This document shows, in pieces, positions 38,924 through 47,570 of a stretch of DNA of 64,000 bases (position 1 is its first letter; each line of letters begins with the position of its first letter). The stretch is from Paracoccus haematequi (lineage in GTDB: Bacteria > Pseudomonadota > Alphaproteobacteria > Rhodobacterales > Rhodobacteraceae): assembly GCF_900631945.1 (NCBI RefSeq), contig NZ_UZWE01000026.1:1-64000 (forward strand). The letters run 5' to 3'. Under the pieces are notes generated by a model, which did no database searches, had not been told where the DNA came from, and worked only from the letters and a program-made list of their open reading frames with translations. The position numbers and the translations under genes were made by a program.

Positions 38924-39376
38924 TCAGCCGGGTATCGGCGGCAATGCAAGCAGGATTTCCCGCAGGCCTCGTTCCGCAACCAGGCGTGCGGCGTCGGCCG
39001 GGGCGAACCAGCGGCGCTTGCGCTGCTTCGCCTCGGGGAAATCGGCGCGCTGGCGGTCGGCCTCCAGCAGGAAGACGCGAACCTCGATGGGGACGGAAAA
39101 GCCCCGATCCTGTTCCTTGTCATAGCGATAGCGGCCCAGTTCGGCGTCCTGCACCCGCCCCTCGACCCCCGCTTCCTCCCAGGCCTCGGTGGCGGCGGCG
39201 GCAGGCAGGCTCTTGCCCTCCATCGGCCAGCCCTTCGGAATCACCCAGCGCCCGGTTCCGCGGCTGGTGATCAGGACGACATCGCCGGTCCTGGTGCAGC
39301 GGCAGACCGCGCCGACCTGCAAGGCAGGCGGCCGCCGCCCGATCAGCAGGCCCAGCGACTGGCGGATCGCGTTCAT
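38924..39376 (-). CDS. NUDIX hydrolase
   Basis: The 150-residue protein has a Nudix fold with box region WVIPKGWPMEGKSLPAAAAT and EAWEEAGV. Metal ligands EAWEE are kept, while two box positions that usually hold Glu and Arg read Lys and Thr. This variant occurs in a Rhodobacteraceae subfamily related to diphosphoinositol-polyphosphate hydrolases. The substrate is unknown. It starts with an ATG overlapping the arfB stop (ATGA), which fixes the start. The stop lies nine bases beyond the start of the phosphate-permease gene on the same strand. Confidence 0.85.
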   Translation of the reverse strand: MNAIRQSLGLLIGRRPPALQVGAVCRCTRTGDVVLITSRGTGRWVIPKGWPMEGKSLPAAAATEAWEEAGVEGRVQDAELGRYRYDKEQDRGFSVPIEVRVFLLEADRQRADFPEAKQRKRRWFAPADAARLVAERGLREILLALPPIPG

Positions 39377-39795
39377 TCCCCCTCCTCTACCCTGCCGCGC
39401 AGGGCCTTGACTTCCCCCCTGGTGGCCTTGGCCTTCAGGCGGCGCTGCTGGCTGCCCCAGGTCGGCTTGGTCGCGACCCTGGGCCGGGCAGCCTCGGTCG
39501 CGCGCCGGATCAAGTCGGCCATCCGGTCGCGCGCGATTTCCCGGTTCCGCGCCTGACTGCGGGTTTCCTGCGACAGGATCACCACCGCGCCGTCGCGTGT
39601 CCAACGCCGCCCCGCCAGCCGTTCCAGTCGGCGCTTGACCGCATCGGACAGGTTGGGCGAGCGCGCGGCTTCGAACCGCAGTTCGACCGCGGTTTCGACC
39701 TTGTTGACGTTCTGCCCGCCCGGTCCCTGGGATCTGGTGAACTGTTCGGTCAGCTCCCACTCCTCGATGGTGATGGTGTCTGTGATATGCAGCAT
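39373..39795 (-). CDS. arfB: ArfB, alternative ribosome-rescue peptidyl-tRNA hydrolase
   Basis: The 140-residue protein has the catalytic GGQ loop SQGPGGQNVNKVETAVELRF. Its long basic C-terminal tail (TKPTWGSQQRRLKAKATRGE) inserts in the mRNA channel of stalled ribosomes. It releases nascent chains from non-stop complexes when tmRNA is overwhelmed. An in-frame GTG at 39813 would add six residues; the ATG MLHITD is the family standard. Its overlap with the Nudix gene shows a shared transcript. Length matches ArfB (about 140). Confidence 0.92.
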   Translation of the reverse strand: MLHITDTITIEEWELTEQFTRSQGPGGQNVNKVETAVELRFEAARSPNLSDAVKRRLERLAGRRWTRDGAVVILSQETRSQARNREIARDRMADLIRRATEAARPRVATKPTWGSQQRRLKAKATRGEVKALRGRVEEGE

Positions 39796-39858
39796 AGCTG
39801 CGGAATATGGCACGGAAAGGCGCCGTGACCAGCGCCGTCGATGAATAAAACGAATTGT

Positions 39859-40731
39859 TTAAGAAATGGTTTCCGTACCCGTCAGGCGTGCGCCTTCGCT
39901 TTCGGGCCAATGGGCGAAGGGCAGGACCGCGCCGTTGCGGCGGCTGTCGCCTACGCGGGCCAGATCGACATCGGCCATCACCCAGCCCGGCTGATCCATC
40001 GGGCCTTCGGCGATGATGCCGGTTTCCGGCCAGAACCCGTCCGGCGGGCCATAGATCGCCGCCCGGCCCCGGTTTTCGTCCAGCGCGGGCATCCAGTCGC
40101 AGGCTCCGACCGTGGGCGCCTGGACCACCACGCATTGGCTTTCCAGCGCCCGCGCCATCGCGCCGATCCGCACGCGGGAAAAGCCCGCGACCGTATCCGT
40201 GCAGCTTGGCACCAGCAACAGTTCCGCCCCCGCCTGAGCCAGCACCCGGCCCAGCAACGGAAATTCGCTGTCATAGCAGATCAGGACGCCGATCCGGCCC
40301 AGGGCCGTGTCGAAGACCCGCAGGCCCGGGGCGCCCACCACATCCCAGTCCTCGCGCTCGAACCGGGTCATGATCTGCTTGTCCTGATGGCCGATGACGC
40401 CCTGCGGTCCATACAGCACCGCGCGATTGACCGGGCGCGGGCCGTCGAAGACCGGACCCGAGGCGCCGAGGATATGGCAGCCATGCCGTGCCGCAAGGTC
40501 GACATGCAGCGCCTGGACCTGCGGCCAATGCCGGGCGACCTCGTGCAAGGATGCTTCCAGATCGCCTGCCACCTCCGGCCCGCCCAGGGACGCAAGCTCC
40601 ATCGCGGCATATTCGGGAAAGACCAGCAGGTCGGCGTCCGCCGCATCCGCGACCCAGCGGGTCAGCTTGGCCCGGTAATCGGCGAAGCTGCCGAACCAGT
40701 CGACCGGATAGGCGGCGGCGGCGATTCTCAT
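39859..40731 (-). CDS. Carbon-nitrogen hydrolase (nitrilase superfamily)
   Basis: The 290-residue enzyme has the nitrilase triad: Glu in LLVFPEYAAMEL, Lys in HQDKQIMTRFE and Cys in VLICYDSEFPLL. The family includes amidases, N-carbamoylases, omega-amidases and NAD synthetase-type glutaminases, and the substrate cannot be chosen. It ends a coupled trio with an NTF2-like and a GNAT gene, each joined by ATGA. That may indicate a small detoxification or amide-metabolism operon. It starts at MRIAAAAYPVDWF, which follows the overlap. Confidence 0.87.
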   Translation of the reverse strand: MRIAAAAYPVDWFGSFADYRAKLTRWVADAADADLLVFPEYAAMELASLGGPEVAGDLEASLHEVARHWPQVQALHVDLAARHGCHILGASGPVFDGPRPVNRAVLYGPQGVIGHQDKQIMTRFEREDWDVVGAPGLRVFDTALGRIGVLICYDSEFPLLGRVLAQAGAELLLVPSCTDTVAGFSRVRIGAMARALESQCVVVQAPTVGACDWMPALDENRGRAAIYGPPDGFWPETGIIAEGPMDQPGWVMADVDLARVGDSRRNGAVLPFAHWPESEGARLTGTETIS

Positions 40732-41312
40732 AGCGGGCGCATCCAGAATTGCAGGGGCTTCTCGGTCTCCGCCGCCTCGCCCAGATCCTTCCACGAAAAC
40801 CGGGCGATGACGCCAGGCAGCGGCGCATAGCCGCGCTTGCGCCAGAAATCGTCCAGGGGGCGGTAATCGGCGGGCCGGGCCGGGTGGTCGGCGGGGCGGA
40901 TCACGCTGCAAAAGGCGCTGAAGGTCAGGCCCAAGGCGCGGGCATGGGCCTCGCGCGCGTCGAAGAAAGCATGGCCGATGCCCTGGCCGCGATACTCTCG
41001 CAACAGCACCGATTCCGCGCAATAGAAGATCTGGTCCAGCGGTTCCGGCCGGTCCTCGAAGGCGGCGGCGAAATCGGCGGCGTGATCGACCATCGGCGCC
41101 CCGGTCGCGGCCCCCACCACGCGGGCGCCGTCCATCGCCGCCACGACAACCGCGCCGGGCGACTGATAGGCGCGCAGGTAATCCTGTTCGTAATCCTGAT
41201 CCCCGTCATAAAGATAGGGGAAATCGTGGAACACCCGGATCCGCAGACGCGCGACGTCTTCCAGCGCCGCGCCAAGCGCCTCGCCGGTCAGGACGCGCGT
41301 CGTGACCGTCAT
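40728..41312 (-). CDS. GNAT family N-acetyltransferase
   Basis: The 194-residue protein has the acetyl-CoA-binding motif ESVLLREYRGQGIGHAFFDA (R/Q-x-x-G-x-G/A pattern) and upstream VVVAAMDGARVVGAATGAPM. C-terminal segments around PLDDFWRKRGYAPLPGVIA are typical of small-molecule acetyltransferases. The substrate is unknown. Both ends overlap neighbours by ATGA, so this is the middle gene of a three-gene unit. The start is set by the overlap. Confidence 0.86.
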   Translation of the reverse strand: MTVTTRVLTGEALGAALEDVARLRIRVFHDFPYLYDGDQDYEQDYLRAYQSPGAVVVAAMDGARVVGAATGAPMVDHAADFAAAFEDRPEPLDQIFYCAESVLLREYRGQGIGHAFFDAREAHARALGLTFSAFCSVIRPADHPARPADYRPLDDFWRKRGYAPLPGVIARFSWKDLGEAAETEKPLQFWMRPL

Positions 41313-41710
41313 TGGCTGACCTGCCGCGTCCAGTCGGCCAGGTTGTAATAGGTCGTGACCCGCGCGATCCTGCCGTCGCGGATGGTGAAGAACGTCCCGG
41401 CGGGCAGGCGATAGGTCTGGCCCTTCGCCTCGGGCAGGCCCTCGTCGGTCTTCAGATAGGTGCCGTTCACCACGAATTCCGCCGCCGCGCGGTCGCCCGC
41501 CTCATTGGCGAAGATCACCATGTCGGTCAGGCTCTCCTTGTAGCTGTCGGTCATGTGGCGGTTGAAATCCGCAAACAGCGCCTTGCCCTTGCGGATGCCG
41601 CCTTCGTTGACATGGTGCTCTACGTCGTCATGCAGCAGGGCCAGCATCTCATCCGTGCGGCCCGCGTTGAAGGCGTCGTAATAGGCGGCGATCAGCGTCT
41701 TGGTGTCCAT
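41309..41710 (-). CDS. NTF2-like / ketosteroid-isomerase-like protein
   Basis: The 133-residue protein has the SnoaL/NTF2 cone-shaped fold pattern: DTKTLIAAYYDAFNAGRTDEMLALL, DDVEHHVNEGGIRKGKALFADF and FTIRDGRIARVTTYYNLADW. Such domains form pockets for small ligands or serve as isomerases and cyclases. Function is not inferable. The chosen ATG follows AAGGAGGG by seven bases; another at 41716 lies too close to it. It is the first gene of the coupled trio ending in the nitrilase. It diverges from the mutase gene across 141 bases. Confidence 0.84.
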   Translation of the reverse strand: MDTKTLIAAYYDAFNAGRTDEMLALLHDDVEHHVNEGGIRKGKALFADFNRHMTDSYKESLTDMVIFANEAGDRAAAEFVVNGTYLKTDEGLPEAKGQTYRLPAGTFFTIRDGRIARVTTYYNLADWTRQVSQ

Positions 41711-41851
41711 CGGCATCCCTCCTTGGTCGGGAACGGTTCTAGCGTCCTTCGCGTTTCGCGTCACCTAGATCAGAAGGACCAGATGCGCCTTGAAATTCCA
41801 TGGCGTCCTGCTAGCGCTTGGTCTGTTCGAAGTTCAGCAAGGATTTACCCC

Positions 41852-43240
41852 ATGAGCGACAAAGGCAACCTTGGCCATCGCGAGATCACCTGCTTCAAGG
41901 CCTATGACGTTCGGGGCGAACTGGGCAAGAATCTTGACGCGGACGTGGCCTATCGGATCGGCCGGGCTTTTGCGCAGGCGCGGGGGGCCAAGCGCGTCGT
42001 GGTGGGCCGCGACAGCCGCGAGACCTCGCCCGAACTGGCGGCCGCGCTGATCGAGGGGCTGACCGATGGCGGCGCCGACGTGCTGGATCTGGGCCTGGCG
42101 GGGACCGAGGAGGTCTATTTCCACACCGGCTTCCACGACACCGATGGCGGGATCGAGGTTACGGCGTCCCACAACCCGATCAACTACAACGGCATGAAGA
42201 TCGTCGGGCGCGGATCGGCCCCGCTGGATCCGGCCACCGAACTGCCCCCGATCGTGGAACTGGCGGCCAGCGGCGTCTTTGCGCCCGCCGAAAAGGGCAG
42301 CGTCACCGATTTCAGCCATGCCCGCGCGGAATACGCCAAGGCAATGGCGGATTTCGTCGATGTCTCGGTCCTGAAGCCGATGAAGATCGTGGTGAACGCC
42401 GGAAACGGTACGGCGGGACCAACCTTCGACGCCATCGCGGCCGAGCTGGAAAAGCGGGGCGCGCCGCTGACCTTCGTGCGGATGCATCATAACGTCGACA
42501 GCAGCTTCCCGAACGGCATCCCGAACCCGCTGCTGCCCGAGAACCAGCCCGTCACGGTCGAGAAGGTCAAGGCCGAGGACGCTGATCTGGGCGTCGCCTG
42601 GGACGGCGATTTCGACCGCTGCTTCTTCTTCGACGAGAACGGCCGCTTCATCCCCGGCGAATATATCGTCGGCCTGCTGGGCGCAGCCTTCCTTGAGAAA
42701 AGCCCCGGCGAAAAGATCGTCCACGACCCCCGCGTGATCATGAACACCCGCGCCATGATCGAGGAAGCGGGCGGCGAGGCCGTGGTCAGCAAGACCGGCC
42801 ACGCCTTCATCAAGCGCAAGATGCGCGACGTGGGTGCGATCTATGGCGGAGAGATGTCGGCCCACCATTATTTCCGCGACTTCTATTACTGCGACAGCGG
42901 CATGATCCCCTGGTTGCTGATGATCGAACTGCTGTCGCGCAAGGGCCAGACGCTGGCCGAGCTGCTGGAAGAACGGATGCGGCTGTACCCGTCCTCGGGC
43001 GAAACGAATTATCACATCGACGATCCCGACGCGGCGATCGCCCGACTGATCGCGAAATACGAACCGCAGGCCGAAAGCCGCGACGACCTGGACGGCGTGT
43101 CGCTGGATTTCGGCACCTGGCGCTTCAACCTGCGCAAGTCGAACACCGAACCCGTGGTGCGGCTGAACCTGGAATCCGACGGCGACGCGGCTTTGGTCCG
43201 CGAAAAGCAGGCGGAACTGGCGGCGTTGTTGCAGGCGTAG
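41852..43240 (+). CDS. Phosphomannomutase/phosphoglucomutase
   Basis: The 462-residue alpha-D-phosphohexomutase has FKAYDVRGELG, the phosphoserine loop VTASHNPINYNGMK, the metal loop AWDGDFDRCFFF, the sugar loop GEMSAHHYF and the phosphate-binding RKSNTEPVVRLNLE. It interconverts mannose- or glucose-6-phosphate and -1-phosphate, and so feeds GDP-mannose or UDP-glucose made by galU nearby. The start MSDKGNLGHRE follows GCAAGGA. It stands alone upstream of a terminator and repeat copy, on the strand opposite the polysaccharide genes that follow. AlgC/XanA-type proteins have this length. Confidence 0.92.
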   Translation: MSDKGNLGHREITCFKAYDVRGELGKNLDADVAYRIGRAFAQARGAKRVVVGRDSRETSPELAAALIEGLTDGGADVLDLGLAGTEEVYFHTGFHDTDGGIEVTASHNPINYNGMKIVGRGSAPLDPATELPPIVELAASGVFAPAEKGSVTDFSHARAEYAKAMADFVDVSVLKPMKIVVNAGNGTAGPTFDAIAAELEKRGAPLTFVRMHHNVDSSFPNGIPNPLLPENQPVTVEKVKAEDADLGVAWDGDFDRCFFFDENGRFIPGEYIVGLLGAAFLEKSPGEKIVHDPRVIMNTRAMIEEAGGEAVVSKTGHAFIKRKMRDVGAIYGGEMSAHHYFRDFYYCDSGMIPWLLMIELLSRKGQTLAELLEERMRLYPSSGETNYHIDDPDAAIARLIAKYEPQAESRDDLDGVSLDFGTWRFNLRKSNTEPVVRLNLESDGDAALVREKQAELAALLQA

Positions 43241-43292
43241 CCGCTGGTGGCGTCGCGTGCCCCCCGCTTTAGACCTGCCCCTCCTTCGCTGT

Positions 43293-43313
43293 AAGGTCCA
43301 CCGGACCTTTTTC
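43293..43313 (+). terminator. Intrinsic terminator after the mutase gene
   Basis: AAGGTCC (43293-43299) and GGACCTT (43303-43309) form a perfect 7-bp stem with loop ACC, followed by TTT and then CC. It is 52 bases after the stop. Confidence 0.8.
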
Positions 43314-43358
43314 CGGTCTTTCGGAAGCCCGCGGGATGTTTGGGCGAAGATGAAAACG
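43314..43358 (+). repeat. Degenerate copy of the dispersed palindromic element tail
   Basis: After the terminator the sequence reads GCCCGCGGGATGTTT and GCGAAGATGAAAA. It resembles the GGATATTT plus AAGATGAA tail of the other copies with one substitution, and the hairpin part is replaced by the mutase terminator. It is the weakest copy recognised. Confidence 0.5.
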
Positions 43359-43363
43359 GGCGG

Positions 43364-44761
43364 CTAGGGCATCAGACCGAAGCCGAAGGCGATATAATCG
43401 CGCAGGTATGCCGCCTGCGCGGCCTCGGCCAGCCGGGGATCGCGCAGCGCATCCGGGATGGGGGCGGGCGTCACGGCGTCCGGGTCGGCGTCCGACAGTC
43501 CGGTCGCGCGCGCCAGATGGCGCAAATCCTCGGCCAGCCGATCTTCGCGGACCAGCATGTCGGGGACGGCGAAGCGGGCGAAGCCTGACAGAACCTCGCT
43601 TTGGCTGGCCCAGATCGGCTGGGTCGGCAACGAGGTCTGGCCATTCAGATTGCGGCGCAGGAAACCCAGGAAATCGGCGAAAATGGCGACACGATCGTCT
43701 CGGGCCAGCCGCGACAGCGCATCGTCAGGCGGCAGGGACACGCGATGCAAGCCACGCAGCACCTCGCGCTCTTCGGGCTTGCCGCGCGTCAGCAGGTGAT
43801 CGAAGGCGTCCCAGGCCCGCAGCAGGGGGTGGCGCAGCACGGTGAAGCTACGATGGCCGGGACGGGCGCGTTTCCATTGTCGCAGGCCGGATTAGGTAAA
43901 GGCGCCCTCGACCGGGCCAAGCGCCGCCAGCCAGTCGCGGATCGCCCGGCCCGGTCCCCCCCTGACCGGCATGAACAGCAGCCCCCGGCCCGCATCGGCA
44001 GCCAGGAAGCTGGGCACGGCGGGGCCGCGCCGGGGTTCGAAATGGGGGATGCGATGCAGCCCGAACGGGTCGATACCGCGCAGGTCGTCCTGCATGGAGT
44101 CGAAATTGGTGACCTTCTGCGCCAGTTCCTGCGGGTTTTGCGGCACCTGATCGCGCGCCGGCTCTACCCGCTCCAGATCGGTCCGGCCCAGCCAGTGCAG
44201 CAGCCCGGTCATCACCCCGGCATCGCGCAGATCCTCGTAATCCAGATGGAAGGCCGCCTGCCCGGTCGCCTGCAACCGGCCGGCTACATGGCGCCTGAAA
44301 TCCTCGGCCGCGGACAGCATCCTGCGGAATTCCTCGCCGTCATAGGTGATGCGCGCCGGGATCGGCACCTCGGATTCGTTCAGCTTCCACTGGTTGGTCT
44401 CCCAGGCCAGACGGGTCGAGACATAACTGTCCAGCGGATTGCGCGTCAGGATGATCTTGGCGCAGGCCCGGTCCGCGATGACCGGCTCCAGCACGCGGGG
44501 ATCGTGGTCGTGGAAATAGCGGAAGCCCGGCAGGTGGCCCGGCTTGTCGGTCAGCCGCGCCAGCAGGGGCAGCGGATCGGCCTCGCGCGCGGCGCGGGTG
44601 ACGCCCAGCATCTCGTCCTTGTCGGGCCAACCCATCATATAGGGGTTGAACGCCTCGCCAAAGCAGGTGACGCCCCGCACGGCGTTCAGCGTCGCCTCCA
44701 GCAGATTGGACCCGGTGCGCATCCCGGCGAAGATGACGAAGCTGCGAAAGCCCTGGGTCAT
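43364..44761 (-). pseudogene. NodH-like two-domain sulfotransferase interrupted by an in-frame TAA
   Basis: The reading frame from the ATG at 44761 encodes a PAPS-type sulfotransferase start (FVIFAGMRTGSNLLEATLN). After 289 codons it meets TAA at 43892-43894, then continues in the same frame for 175 further codons to the stop at 43364. The continuation is homologous-looking: RQWKRARPGHRSFTVLRHPL and later GQTSLPTQPIWASQSEVL match the second half of Rhodobacteraceae NodH-like proteins as I recall them. Both domains are therefore present, with LLFMPVRGGPGRAIRDWL just before the break. One base change (CAA or similar to TAA) would explain it. The first half may still be made. The ATG overlaps the upstream GT14 stop. 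Confidence 0.8.
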
Positions 44762-46449
44762 TCGGCGGCTGTCCTTTCGGTGATCGGCAGATCGGCGGCG
44801 GGCAGATCCTCGCCGGTCAGGCGGGGCCGCAGGCCAGAATTGCGCAACCGGCGCAGCATCCCGTCCAGGCCGGTCGGGTCGCGCATCGCGGGCAGCGCCG
44901 CCACGGGCACGGAATGCGGGTCGATCTGCAACAGGACATCCTGGAGGATCGGCAGGGGATGGCGCAGGAATTCGCCCAGGTCGTGATGATGCAGCCGGGC
45001 GCGAACCCACAGCGAATTCAGCACATCTAGCTGTTCCAGCTCGATCCGCTGCAACTGCGCGAAGACCCGGCGCACGTCGTCGAAGGGCATCCCCGAATGC
45101 AGCAGCGGCAGCTTCCAGGCGCCGGTCACGACCAGCATATGCGCATTGGGGTCGGTGGCGATGAACCAGTTCAGCGCCTGGTTGTCGCGCGGGCTGAACT
45201 GGAACACCTGCATCCGGTCGGTGATGCGGATCAGCGAGGTCAGGAAGCCCTGCGGATCGCGGTCGCGGATCCGCGGATCGGCCGAGATCGCCCCCGGCCC
45301 GATGCGCGGGCGGCCCGCGAATTCGACGCCTTCGGGTCCGAACAGGTGGCCGTGGACATCGCAGGACAGATGCCCGCGCAGCCAGCCCTCGAAATCCGGG
45401 AAGATGTCGGTCAGCCCCTGGATGACCGCATAGGGGGCCGAGGTCTTGCCGTTTTCGGCGTCCTTGCGGGGAAAGCGGCTTTGCATGTACAGCCCCGGCC
45501 GCCCCAGGACGCGGCGGCGCACCGTCTGGTCGATGATCCGCGACATCCGCGCCGGTTGCGGCGGATCGACCCGCGGCCGGCCGTCGACCGGCAGCGGAAA
45601 ACGCGACAGCAGCCGCGACGCCCCCGGCCAGATCTTGCGGGCGACGAAACAGCGCGAATCGGCCAGCATGTCGAGATGGTCGTCATACAGAAGATAGGGC
45701 CGCCCGGTATGGTCGAACTTGGCCATGGTCAGCGACCCGCTTTCCACTTGGGCCGAATGGCGGCGCACCAGCGTCTGGAAATAGCTTTCGTCCGGGATCC
45801 AGGTGAAGCGGAAGAAGCGGTCGAATTCTGCGCGCCGCGGATCCTCCAGGATGGCGCGCAGGGTCCGCGCGGTCAGGCACCACCACTGCGACCCCAGATG
45901 CGGCGACAGTCCAGAGGGCATCCGGCGGCAGATCCCGCGCCGGCGCTGCCAGGCGACGAAGCGGTCGAACAGCCAGCGGCGGCGCTTCCAGTCGAAGGGG
46001 AAGAACAGGGTGAAGCGTTCATGGCTCAGGCCGCCGACGGTCCAGCCGACATCCCGGCTGCTGACGCTTTCGATATGGTCGCGGTCGGGATCGGCGGCCA
46101 GATAGGCGGTCAGTTCGGCAATGGGCCGCAGCGGCAGACAGGCGCCCGAGGCCAGATAGACATGGGTCGTGTCGGGAAAGCGCGCCAGCAGGTCCGTCGC
46201 CGCGTCCTGGGTGGCCCGCACCAGGCTGAAGCGGCCCCAGGAACAGCGGTGGCGGCGGGCGACGAAGATGATGTCGCCGCACTCGGCCAAAGCCCTGCGC
46301 AGTCCCCCCAGCCGCGCGGCCGAGACCTTGGCATCGACATGGACCGCCACCCGCGCGCCGCCATCCGCCCAGATGCGCGCCAGCCGCGCGACCAGGTCCA
46401 GATCGCCATGGCACAGCACCACCACCCCCAGGCGCACCGCCGCCGTCAT
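44758..46449 (-). CDS. Core-2/I-branching-type glycosyltransferase (GT14) with DUF5928 C-terminal domain
   Basis: The 563-residue protein starts LGVVVLCHGDLDLVARL and continues with VYLASGACLPLRPIAELTAY, WTVGGLSHERFTLFFPFDWK and WIPDESYFQTLVRRHSAQV. This is the pattern of branching beta-1,6-N-acetylglucosaminyltransferase-like enzymes. The C-terminal half (residues about 310-563) has DUF5928-like motifs including YAVIQGLTDIFPDFEGWLRG, and is of unknown function, possibly an acceptor- or sulfate-related module. It is the third gene of a tightly overlapped minus-strand group. It probably elongates or branches a cell-surface glycan. The start is fixed by overlap with the preceding gene. Confidence 0.83.
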   Translation of the reverse strand: MTAAVRLGVVVLCHGDLDLVARLARIWADGGARVAVHVDAKVSAARLGGLRRALAECGDIIFVARRHRCSWGRFSLVRATQDAATDLLARFPDTTHVYLASGACLPLRPIAELTAYLAADPDRDHIESVSSRDVGWTVGGLSHERFTLFFPFDWKRRRWLFDRFVAWQRRRGICRRMPSGLSPHLGSQWWCLTARTLRAILEDPRRAEFDRFFRFTWIPDESYFQTLVRRHSAQVESGSLTMAKFDHTGRPYLLYDDHLDMLADSRCFVARKIWPGASRLLSRFPLPVDGRPRVDPPQPARMSRIIDQTVRRRVLGRPGLYMQSRFPRKDAENGKTSAPYAVIQGLTDIFPDFEGWLRGHLSCDVHGHLFGPEGVEFAGRPRIGPGAISADPRIRDRDPQGFLTSLIRITDRMQVFQFSPRDNQALNWFIATDPNAHMLVVTGAWKLPLLHSGMPFDDVRRVFAQLQRIELEQLDVLNSLWVRARLHHHDLGEFLRHPLPILQDVLLQIDPHSVPVAALPAMRDPTGLDGMLRRLRNSGLRPRLTGEDLPAADLPITERTAAE

Positions 46450-47474
46450 GCCCAGTTCCCGCGAGAGATCAGGCCCAGATCCTCCAACTGCCGCCAGTCG
46501 CGGTATTCGCGCGATTCGCTGCACCACAGGTCTGCGCCCCGATGCAGGCCGTCGTGATAGGCGCGGTATTCCCGGCTGTCGCCGTAATGCTGCCGCCGAT
46601 CAAGTTCCTCGGCCGACTTGGCGGCGAAGCTGGACAGGAACTTGGCGTGCAGCAGACAGCCCGAGATCAGCTCGCCCCCGTCCTCGTCATAGACCAGGTT
46701 CAGGCCGCGCGGCAGCAGCATGTGGGTCGAACTGACATAGGCATAGCGCGCGTCCCATTTCACCAGCGGGATCTTGTTCAGCGCCGGGCTGGCCAGCGGG
46801 TCATGGGAAAAGAACGCCCGCCTGCGGGGTCCGCCCTGGATCCACAGGTTGCCGAAATAGGCGTTCTTCTGGATCGAATAATTGGCCGGATCGAACCAGC
46901 GGGCGACCGCGAAGGGGTCCTGGCCTTGGGCGCAGAGGGCCTCCTCGATCGGGCCCTTGGGATACATGTCCAGCAGCATCGCCGGAAAGGACCGCCGCCC
47001 GGCCGACTCCAGCCAGCTTGTCAGCGCCGTCAGCGGACGCTGATCCATATGCGGATAGACCAGGAATTCGTCGGGATCGACCGTCAGACACCAGTGCCCC
47101 CGGCCATGGCGCCGCAGCAGCGCGTTCATCCAGTCCATGCCGAATCGCGCGGCCTTGTAGCTGGCATCGGTCCACCACAGCGACACGTCGGGCTGGGCGC
47201 GCAGGTAATCGGCGCCGCCGTCGCTGCTGTCGTTGTCCACCATCAGGAAGTGGCGCACCCCCAGCCCACGATAATAATCCAGGAACCAGGGCAGACGCGC
47301 GCGTTCGTCGCGCAGGGTGACAAGGCACAGAATGTCGCCCGGCCCGATCCGGCGGGTGCGGTCCGACAGCGCGCGCAGGGCACCGCCGCCCAGGATGCCG
47401 CGCGCGATCAGGCGCTGGCGTTCCGCACGGCGGCGCAGGCGGCCGACCAGGGGATGCCCGCCTAGGCCCCGCAT
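46446..47474 (-). CDS. Glycosyltransferase family 2-like protein, copy A
   Basis: The 342-residue cytoplasmic enzyme has GDILCLVTLRDERARLPWFLDYY, the nucleotide-sugar loop FLMVDNDSSDGGADYL and the DxD-like CLTVDPDEFLVYP. It closely resembles copy B downstream in the window's coordinates (47571-48617), as shown by shared RAQPDVSLW, AARFGMDWMNALL and SSTHMLLPRGLN blocks. A start at 47546 would lengthen it by 24 residues; 47474 was chosen because of a G-rich site (GGGGTGGCGGCG). It overlaps the GT14 gene by ATGA. Sugar and linkage specificity are unknown. Confidence 0.8.
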   Translation of the reverse strand: MRGLGGHPLVGRLRRRAERQRLIARGILGGGALRALSDRTRRIGPGDILCLVTLRDERARLPWFLDYYRGLGVRHFLMVDNDSSDGGADYLRAQPDVSLWWTDASYKAARFGMDWMNALLRRHGRGHWCLTVDPDEFLVYPHMDQRPLTALTSWLESAGRRSFPAMLLDMYPKGPIEEALCAQGQDPFAVARWFDPANYSIQKNAYFGNLWIQGGPRRRAFFSHDPLASPALNKIPLVKWDARYAYVSSTHMLLPRGLNLVYDEDGGELISGCLLHAKFLSSFAAKSAEELDRRQHYGDSREYRAYHDGLHRGADLWCSESREYRDWRQLEDLGLISRGNWA

Positions 47475-47570
47475 CGCCGCCACCCCTGCCGATCCCCACC
47501 CTGACGCCTGCCTGTCATGATGCCCGAATGCGTCGAATACACGCATTTGGCAAGAGCGTTGATCGCCCCT

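Noticed and set aside
43364..43840. Separate short gene for the second half of the sulfotransferase starting at GTG 43840
   Set aside because: The GTG lies inside the conserved SFTVLRHPL motif and has no ribosome-binding site; the same frame continues from the upstream half.
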